64,000 bases of DNA from Oceanithermus profundus DSM 14977. GTDB lineage: Bacteria > Deinococcota > Deinococci > Deinococcales > Marinithermaceae. Positions 14,988-22,505 of the stretch are shown in pieces. The first letter of the stretch is position 1. Each line of letters begins with the position of its first letter. The stretch lies in contig NC_014761.1 in the NCBI RefSeq assembly GCF_000183745.1, positions 1,860,001-1,924,000 on the forward strand, in the 5' to 3' direction. Under the pieces are notes generated by a model, which made no database searches, was not told the DNA's origin, and worked only from the letters and a program-made list of their open reading frames with translations. The position numbers and the translations under genes are program-made.

Positions 14988-15438
14988 TCACCTAGAAGAC
15001 CCGGGACCTTGCTTCACTCGTCCGGCGTGACGAGGTGAGTGGGTGACCATGAGGTGCAGGGGGCGGGGAAGGAAGCGGGCCGCACGACAGCGCGGGCCAT
15101 GCGGTCGGGGGTCATCACCTGGCCGCCTTCGGGGCCGACCAGCTTGACGGCGCTCCTGGCACTTACGGGCAGGCCCGGGAAGAAGGCATAGAGCGCGGCG
15201 AGGGGAGCAAGAAGGCGCTGGCGAGGAGCATACGGCGACCCCAGGCGCGCCTGGCGGGGTCGTGCAGCGCCAGGGCGAAGACGACAAGCAGGGGCAGGCC
15301 CAAAACGACGAAGCTGGGAACGAAGGAGATCCAGGAAAAGGCGGAGATTAGGAGCTGGTAGAAAAGGGAGAGGAAAAGCGCGGCGGTTCCAAACCAACCA
15401 AGCGTCGATCCAAGGCAACGGCCGTAGCGCCGCAACAC
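14988..15438 (-). pseudogene. frameshifted small membrane-protein gene
   Basis: From a GTG or TTG at 15438 the frame encodes three or more hydrophobic helices and reaches MLLASAFLL, then loses coherence near 15210-15205. Another frame continues naturally with APLAALYAFFPGLPVSARSA and on to a conserved-looking tail (KLVGPEGGQVMTPDRMARAVV). A possible second shift lies near 15060. The simplest reading is a membrane protein broken by one or two indels. Sequencing error is the alternative. The family is not recognised. It sits 8 nt behind the methyltransferase and was probably its operon partner. Confidence 0.5.
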
Positions 15439-15445
15439 GGTGGCG

Positions 15446-16243
15446 TTACTCCGGCAGCCGGGTGCTGCGCAGCATGAACTTCCAGGGAATCGGGTACGGC
15501 TGGTCTAGGTCGGGGTAGGTCTCCTGCACCCACGCCCACAGGCGTTCGATTGAGGGCCGGAAGACCTCGGGCGGCACCTGCCAGGTGTAGGAGTAGAGGC
15601 GCTCTTCCAGGATTTCCATCGTCTGCCGCGGGGTCCGCTCCTCTACCCATTCGGCCACCGCCTGGGTCTGGGGCTCGAGCCCCAACTGCTCCAGCGCCCG
15701 CTCCACCTCGTCGAGCCGGCGCGTGTGCGCACCGCGTTTGAGCTCGTACCCCATCTCGGCCAAGAGCTCGCGCCAACGCTCCTGGATGTTCCAGTCCTCG
15801 CTGGGCCCGGTGGAAACATCCCAGCCCTCGTAGAGCATGCCCCCGGGAGCCAGGACCCTGAGCGCCTCGAGCAGGGCCCGTTGCCAGTCGGGGATCAGGT
15901 GCCACAGGTGCACGCCGATGACCGCGTGGAAGCTGTCCTTGGCGAAGGGCAGGCTGCGCGCGTCGGCCTCGACCAGGCGCACCTTGCGCGCCACCCCGGC
16001 GATCTTGTAGCGCATCACCTCGAGCATCGCCGGGCTCACGTCCACGCCCACGAACTTGTGACCCCGCGCGATGATGGGCACGCCCACGCGGCCCGTGCCC
16101 ACGCCCAGCTCGAGGAAGACCGGCTCACGGAAACGGTCCTCCACCGGCGCGATGATGGCGGTGGCGATCCGCCCCGAAACCTCGGGCGGGTGGTAGCGGG
16201 TTCGGTCGTAGGCGTAGGCCACGCGGCCAAAGTTCAACGTCAT
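15446..16243 (-). CDS. class I SAM-dependent methyltransferase
   Basis: The 265-aa protein has a Rossmann-type methyltransferase core. The SAM motif I is FLELGVGTGRVGVPI (about 41-55), the acidic loop VGVDVSPAMLEV comes next, motif II is RLVEADARSLPFA, and HLWHLIPDW and LRVLAPGGML follow. This is the Methyltransf_11/25 (UbiE-like) pattern, and the substrate is not predictable. The ATG at 16243 is preferred over an in-frame extension to 16297. The gene is transcribed from an AT-rich promoter at 16331-16303 and is followed by a broken membrane-protein gene. Confidence 0.82.
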   Translation of the reverse strand: MTLNFGRVAYAYDRTRYHPPEVSGRIATAIIAPVEDRFREPVFLELGVGTGRVGVPIIARGHKFVGVDVSPAMLEVMRYKIAGVARKVRLVEADARSLPFAKDSFHAVIGVHLWHLIPDWQRALLEALRVLAPGGMLYEGWDVSTGPSEDWNIQERWRELLAEMGYELKRGAHTRRLDEVERALEQLGLEPQTQAVAEWVEERTPRQTMEILEERLYSYTWQVPPEVFRPSIERLWAWVQETYPDLDQPYPIPWKFMLRSTRLPE

Positions 16244-16302
16244 CGAGCGAGCAGCACTTCCTCTCCGGGCCAGGCTTATGACAACCCCGACGTTCAAAAT
16301 GT

Positions 16303-16331
16303 ATAATATTAAGAATTAATACTTCTGTCCA
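16303..16331 (-). promoter_or_regulatory. promoter of the methyltransferase gene
   Basis: On the minus strand TGGACA (16331-16326) and TATTAT (16308-16303) are 17 bp apart within a strikingly AT-rich pocket (16295-16322) in otherwise GC-rich DNA. Confidence 0.5.
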
Positions 16332-16431
16332 GTAAACCCTCAGGTTTTGCGTAGACCACGCGGTTTCTCCTGGAGTCAAATCCCGCCCAGATGACCGTGT
16401 TCCCCCTGTGGGCATGGTAAAGTTAGGCGCT

Positions 16432-17310
16432 ATGAAAAGAATATGGGTCTTGCTCCTGGTCCTTTTGGGCCTCACCGGCGTGATGGCGCAGAGCGCGCTC
16501 AAGGTTCGCATCGGCTTCAACCCCACCCAGAACTCCGACCAGCTCAGCCAGGCCGCGCAGGCCATCGCCGACTTCATCGAAGACCAGCTCGGCGGCGCGG
16601 TGGAGGTGGAGGTCTTTCTCCCCACCGAGTACCGCGGTCTGGTCGAGGCCATGCGCTCGGGCAACCTCGACTTCGCCTTCTTCCCGCCCGACGGCTACGT
16701 GATCGCCTCGCGCGAAGCCGGCGCCAAGGTGCTGCTCAAGAGCGTCCGATTCGGCAACGCCTTCTACTGGAGCGCGATCATCGTCCGCAAGGACTCGGGC
16801 TACGACACCATCGCCGACCTGGAAGGCAAGACCATCGCCTGGGTCGACCCCAACTCGGCCGCCGGCTACGTCTTCCCGCGGGCCGCGCTGCTGGCCGCGG
16901 GCATCAACCCCGACGAGTTCTTCGGTAAGCAGGTCTTCGCCGGCAAACACGACGCCGCGGTGCTGGCGGTGCTCAACAAGTCGGTGGACGCCGCCGCGGT
17001 CTTCGCCAACGACGACCAGAACAAGTCGGGCGCCTGGACCCAGTTCCTCTCGCCCGAGGAAGCGGCGCAGATCCACGCGATCTTCTACACCAAACCCATC
17101 CCCGGCGACACCTTCTCGGTCTCCAAGGAGTTCGCCCAGCAGTACCCGCAGCTCACCGAGAAGATCAAGGCCGCGATCATGACCTGCAAGGTCAAGGAAG
17201 GCTGCGACCTGCTCAAGAACCTCTACCGCATCGACTACATGGTTCCCGCCACCGACGCCGACTACGACGTGGTGCGCGAAGCCCGCAAGCTGCTGGGCCT
17301 CGACAAGTAG
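16432..17310 (+). CDS. phnD: phosphate/phosphite/phosphonate ABC transporter substrate-binding protein (PhnD family)
   Basis: The 292-aa exported receptor has a signal peptide (MKRIWVLLLVLLGLTGVMAQ). The mature protein has the PhnD-type core: VRIGFNPTQNSDQLSQAA, YRGLVEAMRSGNLDFAFFPPDGYV and KTIAWVDPNSAAGYVFPRAAL. The ATG at 16432 lies 8 nt behind TAAAGT. It heads an operon with the ATPase and permease genes. Substrate within the phosphonate/phosphite group cannot be told. No C-P lyase or phosphite dehydrogenase gene is present in the window. Confidence 0.85.
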   Translation: MKRIWVLLLVLLGLTGVMAQSALKVRIGFNPTQNSDQLSQAAQAIADFIEDQLGGAVEVEVFLPTEYRGLVEAMRSGNLDFAFFPPDGYVIASREAGAKVLLKSVRFGNAFYWSAIIVRKDSGYDTIADLEGKTIAWVDPNSAAGYVFPRAALLAAGINPDEFFGKQVFAGKHDAAVLAVLNKSVDAAAVFANDDQNKSGAWTQFLSPEEAAQIHAIFYTKPIPGDTFSVSKEFAQQYPQLTEKIKAAIMTCKVKEGCDLLKNLYRIDYMVPATDADYDVVREARKLLGLDK

Positions 17311-17327
17311 GAGGCGCGAAGGGTTCC

Positions 17328-18077
17328 ATGATCGAAGCGAAGGGTCTCGGCGTCGTCTTTCCCAATGGAACCGAGGCGCTGCGGGACATCAACGTAACCA
17401 TCGATGACGGCGAGTTCGTCGCCGTCATCGGCCTTTCGGGCGCCGGCAAGTCCACCTTCCTGCGCACCCTCAACGGTCTGGTGCGCCCCACGTCGGGGAC
17501 GGTGCGCGTGGGCGGGGTCGAGGTGAACCGGCTCTCCGGCCGCTCGCTCGCGCAGTTCCGCCGAACCGTGGGCTTCATCTTCCAGCAGTTCAACCTGGTC
17601 ACGCGGCTGACCGCGCTCGACAACGTGCTGCACGGACGTTTGGGCTACCTCCCGACCTGGCGCGGGATCCTGGGCCTTTACAGCGAACGCGACTACGAGC
17701 TGGCGGCGGGCTACCTCGATGAGGTGGGGCTCGCGGGCAAGGAACACGTGCGGGTGGACAACCTCTCGGGGGGGCAGCAGCAGCGGGTGGCCATCGCGCG
17801 CGCGATGGCGCAGCAGCCCCAGCTGGTCCTCGCCGACGAGCCCATGGCCAGCCTGGACCCGCGGCTCTCGGACGTGATCCTGGGCCTGCTCAAGAACTAC
17901 AACGAGGCCCACGGGGTCACGGTGCTCGTCAACATCCACGTGCTCGAGCTGGCGCGCCGCTACGCCCGCAGGGTGCTCGCCTTCAACCAGGGCCGCCTTG
18001 TCTTCGACGGCCCCACCGAAACCCTGACCGACGACCTGGCCGCGCAGATCTACGCCGGCAGCCTGGAGGCGCTATGA
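17328..18077 (+). CDS. phnC: phosphonate-type ABC transporter ATP-binding protein
   Basis: The 249-aa ATPase has Walker [10 protein letters not shown] (residues 35-43), ABC signature [14 protein letters not shown], Walker B LVLADEP and a switch histidine in NIHVLEL. The order D-C-E matches phosphonate importers. Its stop overlaps the ATG of the permease gene by 4 nt, so translation is coupled. Confidence 0.9.
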   Translation: MIEAKGLGVVFPNGTEALRDINVTIDDGEFVAVIGLSGAGKSTFLRTLNGLVRPTSGTVRVGGVEVNRLSGRSLAQFRRTVGFIFQQFNLVTRLTALDNVLHGRLGYLPTWRGILGLYSERDYELAAGYLDEVGLAGKEHVRVDNLSGGQQQRVAIARAMAQQPQLVLADEPMASLDPRLSDVILGLLKNYNEAHGVTVLVNIHVLELARRYARRVLAFNQGRLVFDGPTETLTDDLAAQIYAGSLEAL

Positions 18078-19684
18078 CCTGGGTCTTCCCCGTGCTGGGC
18101 GCACTGGTCGCCGTGCTCACCTCCATCTCGCGCGGCTCGGCGCGCCGTTACCTCTACGCCTCGGGCCTCGGGCTGCTCGTGCTCTTCTTCGCCTTCCCCT
18201 TCTCCAGCGCCCTCGGTTACCTGAGCCGTGAGGCCGTGCACCCCACACCCGCAGGCCTGCTGCCCAGCTACCCCTTGCTGGGATTGATCGCGCTTGCGGG
18301 GCTGGCGGCGCTGGCGCCGTGGCCCCGGCGCCTACACGGCTGGGTCGGAGCGCTCGCGGGGCTGGCGGTGCTGGCGCTGATCTACGGCTGGCTGGCCCGG
18401 CCGGTCTTCCTGGCCCGGGTCGTGCCGCTGCCCGGGGTGATGGAGGGGGCGATCGCCCTGGGGCTGGCGCTGCTCGTCGGCCTGGCCGCCCGCGGCCGCG
18501 GATGGATCGTAAGCCTACTGGTTGCGCTGCTCGTCGGCGGGGGGAGCTACGTCCTGCTGGCGGGGCCCACGGGGCACACCTACTTCCCGCGCCTCGTGGG
18601 GTACTACAAGCTGCTCACCCCCGTCTCCGAACCGGAGACCCGAGCGCTGATCGAACGCTACAACGCGGGGCTGGAGAAGGCCAACGCCCTCAGGGCCGAG
18701 ATCGGCCTCAAGAAGCTCGAGCCCATAGGGTCGCTCGCCGACCTGGAGGGCGGCCTCCCCAAGGATCTGGCCCGCGAGGGGGTGCGGCTGGTACGGCCCC
18801 CGAGCCTGCGCTACGGCACCCTGGCCGCGCTCTTCCTGGCCGGCCTGATGCTGGCGAGCGGCTTCTTCCTGGCCCGCAAACCCGAGCTGGCCGAGGAGGG
18901 CGACCTGACCGGCGGCCTCGTGGCCGCGGGCGTCTTCGCGGTGCTCGTGCCCTCGTTCTACGCGACCGAGTTCAGCCTGGCCAAGCTGGTAAAGGGCTGG
19001 CCCTTCTTCGTCAACTTCCTCGACCGCGCCTGGCCGCCGCGCCTCGCCGACCCGGCGCACAACGTCTTCCCGCTGCAGGAGGTGGCCAGCCAGATGGCGC
19101 TCACCGTCGAGATCGCCCTGGTGGGCACCTTCCTGGCCATGCTCTTCGCCGTGCCCACCAGCTTCTTGGCGGCCCGCAACCTCACCCGCGGCAGCGCCCT
19201 CACGCGCGCGGTCTTCACGCTGATGCGCGCCTTCTACAACGTCGACCGCGGCGTCGACACCCTGATCCTGGCGCTCGTCTTCGTGGCGGCCGTGGGCCTA
19301 GGGCCGTTCGCCGGGGTGCTGGCCATGGCCATCCACTCGATCGCCGACCTGGGCAAGCTCTACTCCGAGGCCATCGAGAACGTGGAGAAGGGGCCCATCG
19401 AGGCGCTCGAGGCCGTGGGGGCTTCGGGCACCGGGGTGGTGCGCTGGGCCATCCTGCCGCAGGTGCTGCCCCTCTTCGTCGCCTACACCCTCTACCGCTT
19501 CGAGATCAACTTCCGCGTCTCCATCGTGCTCGGCTTCGTGGGTGCGGGCGGCATCGGCTTCTTCATCCAAAACGCTATGGCCAGCGGGATGTACGACCAG
19601 ATGATCATCGGCATCATCGCCATCGTCCTGGTCGTCAACCTGATCGACTTCGGCTCGTCCTGGCTGCGCAGCAAGCTGGTCTGA
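18074..19684 (+). CDS. phnE: phosphonate-type ABC permease with long N-terminal extension
   Basis: The 536-aa membrane protein has a normal PhnE permease domain only in its C-terminal 220 residues or so (about 320-536). The coupling helix EALEAVGASGTGVVRWAILPQ and the family motif FVGAGGIGFFIQNAM are both there. Ordinary PhnE proteins are about 260-290 aa. The extra N-terminal half contributes about six additional hydrophobic spans plus a charged, Leu/Glu/Lys-rich external segment (about 190-240). No Phn-domain duplication is visible there. Membrane topology and the role of the extension are open. Confidence 0.85.
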   Translation: MTWVFPVLGALVAVLTSISRGSARRYLYASGLGLLVLFFAFPFSSALGYLSREAVHPTPAGLLPSYPLLGLIALAGLAALAPWPRRLHGWVGALAGLAVLALIYGWLARPVFLARVVPLPGVMEGAIALGLALLVGLAARGRGWIVSLLVALLVGGGSYVLLAGPTGHTYFPRLVGYYKLLTPVSEPETRALIERYNAGLEKANALRAEIGLKKLEPIGSLADLEGGLPKDLAREGVRLVRPPSLRYGTLAALFLAGLMLASGFFLARKPELAEEGDLTGGLVAAGVFAVLVPSFYATEFSLAKLVKGWPFFVNFLDRAWPPRLADPAHNVFPLQEVASQMALTVEIALVGTFLAMLFAVPTSFLAARNLTRGSALTRAVFTLMRAFYNVDRGVDTLILALVFVAAVGLGPFAGVLAMAIHSIADLGKLYSEAIENVEKGPIEALEAVGASGTGVVRWAILPQVLPLFVAYTLYRFEINFRVSIVLGFVGAGGIGFFIQNAMASGMYDQMIIGIIAIVLVVNLIDFGSSWLRSKLV

Positions 19685-19698
19685 GCCGGAACGGCAAC

Positions 19699-19727
19699 GA
19701 CCGCCGCGGGATTGATCCGCGGCGGTC
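19699..19727. terminator. terminator between phnE and the SPFH gene
   Basis: A perfect 11-bp stem (GACCGCCGCGG with CCGCGGCGGTC) with a 7-nt loop, then GGCACGTTTCT. It lies between convergent genes and could serve both. Confidence 0.75.
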
Positions 19728-19743
19728 GGCACGTTTCTGGCGA

Positions 19744-20685
19744 CTAGCGGGCCGGAGCCGCCTCTTCCAGCTTGCGCAGGTCGAGCAGGAAGTTGCCGTC
19801 GGTGGGCAGCATGATCGTCTTGATGTTGGGGGCCAGCTTCTCGGCCACGGTCAGCTGGATCACCTGCGGGTAGCGCTTCAGCGCCTCACCGCGCAGCTCC
19901 AGCGCCTTGGCCTCGCCTTCGGCCTTGAGGATAGCTGCGTCGCGCTCGGCCTGGGCCTCGATGACGCGCCGCTGGGCGGCGATCTCTGCCTGGCGGCGGC
20001 GGTTTTCCTCGATCTGCACCTGCTGCTCGGCCGTCTGCTTTTCCTCAATCACACGCGCCACCGTGTCGGGGATGCGGATCTCGCGCAGCAGCACCGACTC
20101 GAGGATGATGTGCTTCTGCGCCAGCGCCTCCCGCAGGGCGGTGGTCACCGAGCGCTCCAGGTCGCCGCGGCGGGTGCTGATCAGCTCCGCGGCGTTGAAG
20201 AGGCCGACGGCGTCGCGCACCTTGCTGCGGATCTGGGGCACGATCATCGTCTCGCGGTAGGCCGGGCCCACCTCCTTGTGCAAGAGCGGCGCCTTCGCCT
20301 TCTCGATGCGGTACTGCACGGTCACGTCAACCCCGATGTCCAGCCCCTCTTTGCTGCGCGCCTGGATGGGGCCGAAGCCGACCCGGCGGGCGTTGGACTT
20401 CGAGAGGGTGACCTCCTGCAGCCGCGCGTCGTAGAGCACCACCTCCTGCACGAGCGGCAGGACGAAGTGCAGCCCCTCGTCGAGGGCGTCGGGCTGCACG
20501 CCCGAGAAGACGTTGAAAACGACGCCCACGTGCCCCGCGGGGACGACCACGAAACTGCGCGAGACCACCCCGAGGAGCAACCCGGTAAGGATCAACGCCG
20601 TGCCCAGGCTGCGGCGCCCGGGCTGGGCCAGCAACCCGATGCCCAACACCACGGCGACCAGCGCCACGATCAGCAAGATTCCCAT
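19744..20685 (-). CDS. prohibitin-family SPFH membrane protein
   Basis: The 313-aa protein has two N-terminal hydrophobic spans (about 3-18 and 27-45). An SPFH/Band 7 domain (about 46-215) follows, beginning VVVPAGHVGVVFNVFSG. A long charged coiled-coil segment rich in Glu, Gln, Ala and Arg (about 210-270) precedes the C-terminus. Prohibitin-type proteins form ring-shaped membrane assemblies that organise or protect membrane proteases such as FtsH (ftsH itself is at 56961 here). No NfeD partner is adjacent. TAGAGT lies 6 nt before the ATG. Confidence 0.87.
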   Translation of the reverse strand: MGILLIVALVAVVLGIGLLAQPGRRSLGTALILTGLLLGVVSRSFVVVPAGHVGVVFNVFSGVQPDALDEGLHFVLPLVQEVVLYDARLQEVTLSKSNARRVGFGPIQARSKEGLDIGVDVTVQYRIEKAKAPLLHKEVGPAYRETMIVPQIRSKVRDAVGLFNAAELISTRRGDLERSVTTALREALAQKHIILESVLLREIRIPDTVARVIEEKQTAEQQVQIEENRRRQAEIAAQRRVIEAQAERDAAILKAEGEAKALELRGEALKRYPQVIQLTVAEKLAPNIKTIMLPTDGNFLLDLRKLEEAAPAR

Positions 20686-20712
20686 GCGCCCACTCTAACC
20701 CAGGGGCACCGG

Positions 20713-20742
20713 TTGACATTGGGATACAAAACCACGTTTAAT
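20713..20742 (+). promoter_or_regulatory. promoter of the lipoprotein-subtilase operon
   Basis: TTGACA (20713-20718) and TTTAAT (20737-20742) are 18 bp apart, giving a leader of about 100 nt that contains two purine-rich Shine-Dalgarno-like stretches. Confidence 0.6.
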
Positions 20743-20849
20743 TTGTCTTAAAGCTTTATCATCATTGCGCGGAGGTGAAAACTGAGCAACGCTGTGGCAT
20801 TAACGATCGCAGGACCCTACTTGGATCGCAGGAGGAAAGAGGTGAGCGC

Positions 20850-22502
20850 ATGAGGTTGAAACTATTCATCGGAGCACTGTTGATGTTGGTACTCGCCGCC
20901 TGCGGGGAGTTCGTGACCCCGAACGCCACGATCAGCGGCTATGTGGTGGACATGAAGGCCGGCGAACCCGTAGAGGGCGTCAGCGTGACCATCGTCCAAA
21001 CCGGCGAATCCGCCACGACGGACGCCCAGGGCTACTATTCGATCGACACCAAGCGGGGCCGCTACACCCTGGTCTTCACCAAGGCCGGCTTCGCGACCTC
21101 GAAGGTGACGGGGCTCCTGACGCTCGACGAGAAGACCCTGTACAGCACCATCCTTCGCCCGGTGTTTGATCCCCAGGCCACCGTCGAACCCCCCGAGCTG
21201 AACCTCGACATTCCCGACTGGTACGAGCCGGGTCAGGAGATCACGGTCACCGTCAGCGGATCGGTCGCCGACCCCGACACCAACGGCTTCCAGTTCCTGG
21301 ACGTGGCTCTCGGGCAGCAGGGCGGCAGCTCGGGCTACCTGAACGGCTACGTGCGCCATCAGCGCTTCTTCGACTTCGACGGCAGCGACAAAGAGGTCAC
21401 GATCGACACGACGGGCTACAACGACTTCGTCACCGTGCACGCGGTCGCCTACGACGTCAACGGCAACCGCACCGAAGCCATCGGCTACCTCTACCGCAGC
21501 CCCGACCTCACCGCCGCCGCTCCCGCGAACCCCACCGACCTGAAGGCGCAGGCGGTCACCTTCGGCGACGTGGCCGTCTTCGGCACCCTGAGCGTCCCGG
21601 GCCTCACCGGCGACGCCATCGTGAACGCCATGAAGTCGGGCGACGTCGCGGCGCTGAAGCGGTTGGGCGAAGCGGTGCAGAGCGCCGCTAAACAAGGGAC
21701 GGCCGCGCCCCAGGGCGGCAGCCTCGACAAGGCCATCACCTGGGTGGACCTCAACTGGGGCTACGATCCCAACGCCGCCGCGCCGGAAGCCTTCGAGATC
21801 TTCCGCAAGAACGGCGAGAACGGAGATTTCTACCGCATCGGCCGCATCGCCGCCGAGGACGCCCAGAACCTGGACGAGAACGGCGACCCGATCCCCGGTT
21901 CGTACAGCTTCCGCGACGCCACCCCCGGCACCCTTCCCGGCGTGCTGCTGACCTACCGCGTCGAGGCCGTGAACGGCGACAAGCGGGCCGCCTCGGACGC
22001 GTACAGCGTGACGCCGCTCCCGGTCTTCAAGGTGCAGGCCGTGTCCCCCGGCGACAACGTGACCGACGTGGACCTGGCCCCGGGGTACGTCATCTCGGTG
22101 GAGAACTCCTCGACGATCAACTACTTCATGGCCATCGTCCTCGACCGCGTGCAGGTGGACGGATTCAACGTCGAGTACCAATCGCCCCTGTTCGTCGTGA
22201 ACGGAGCGGACGGCGAGTTCCATCCCTTCGCCAACTACGGCTACACCGGCATCCCCCACGGCTTGATCGACCTGGGCAATGGCTACGGGTTCTCGGGTGA
22301 AATCCTCCAGCCCTTCCACACCTACGACTGGCAGCCCTTCGCCGTGACCGCCCACGTCAACGACAACGGAGATATGGACGCGGTCTCGATCGGCTCCGAC
22401 TTCTTCGGACTTTGGGGCCCCTTCGGCGTGGAGGACGGTCCCGTGAACACCTTCGTCACGGGCAGCGGCGTCGCCGCCACCGCCAACGCGGAGGGGAGGT
22501 AG
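20850..22502 (+). CDS. lipoprotein with carboxypeptidase-regulatory-like domain
   Basis: The 550-aa predicted lipoprotein has a lipobox LVLAAC with Cys18 as lipid anchor. A carboxypeptidase-regulatory-like beta-sandwich (about 27-108) carries the pattern ISGYVVDMKAGEPVEGVSVT and TDAQGYYSIDTKRGRYTLVF. The rest is beta-rich, with Ig- or FN3-like stretches (for example TYRVEAVNGDKRAASDAYSV). No catalytic motif is seen. It is 3 nt upstream of the lipoprotein-subtilase gene and almost certainly cotranscribed with it. A longer frame to 20775 exists, but the lipobox fixes the start at 20850, behind AGGAGG and AGAGGTGAG. Confidence 0.8.
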   Translation: MRLKLFIGALLMLVLAACGEFVTPNATISGYVVDMKAGEPVEGVSVTIVQTGESATTDAQGYYSIDTKRGRYTLVFTKAGFATSKVTGLLTLDEKTLYSTILRPVFDPQATVEPPELNLDIPDWYEPGQEITVTVSGSVADPDTNGFQFLDVALGQQGGSSGYLNGYVRHQRFFDFDGSDKEVTIDTTGYNDFVTVHAVAYDVNGNRTEAIGYLYRSPDLTAAAPANPTDLKAQAVTFGDVAVFGTLSVPGLTGDAIVNAMKSGDVAALKRLGEAVQSAAKQGTAAPQGGSLDKAITWVDLNWGYDPNAAAPEAFEIFRKNGENGDFYRIGRIAAEDAQNLDENGDPIPGSYSFRDATPGTLPGVLLTYRVEAVNGDKRAASDAYSVTPLPVFKVQAVSPGDNVTDVDLAPGYVISVENSSTINYFMAIVLDRVQVDGFNVEYQSPLFVVNGADGEFHPFANYGYTGIPHGLIDLGNGYGFSGEILQPFHTYDWQPFAVTAHVNDNGDMDAVSIGSDFFGLWGPFGVEDGPVNTFVTGSGVAATANAEGR

Positions 22503-22505
22503 ATC

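Noticed and set aside
16432-19684. Complete phosphonate catabolic cluster
   Set aside because: Only the importer genes are present. No C-P lyase, phosphonatase or phosphite dehydrogenase nearby.
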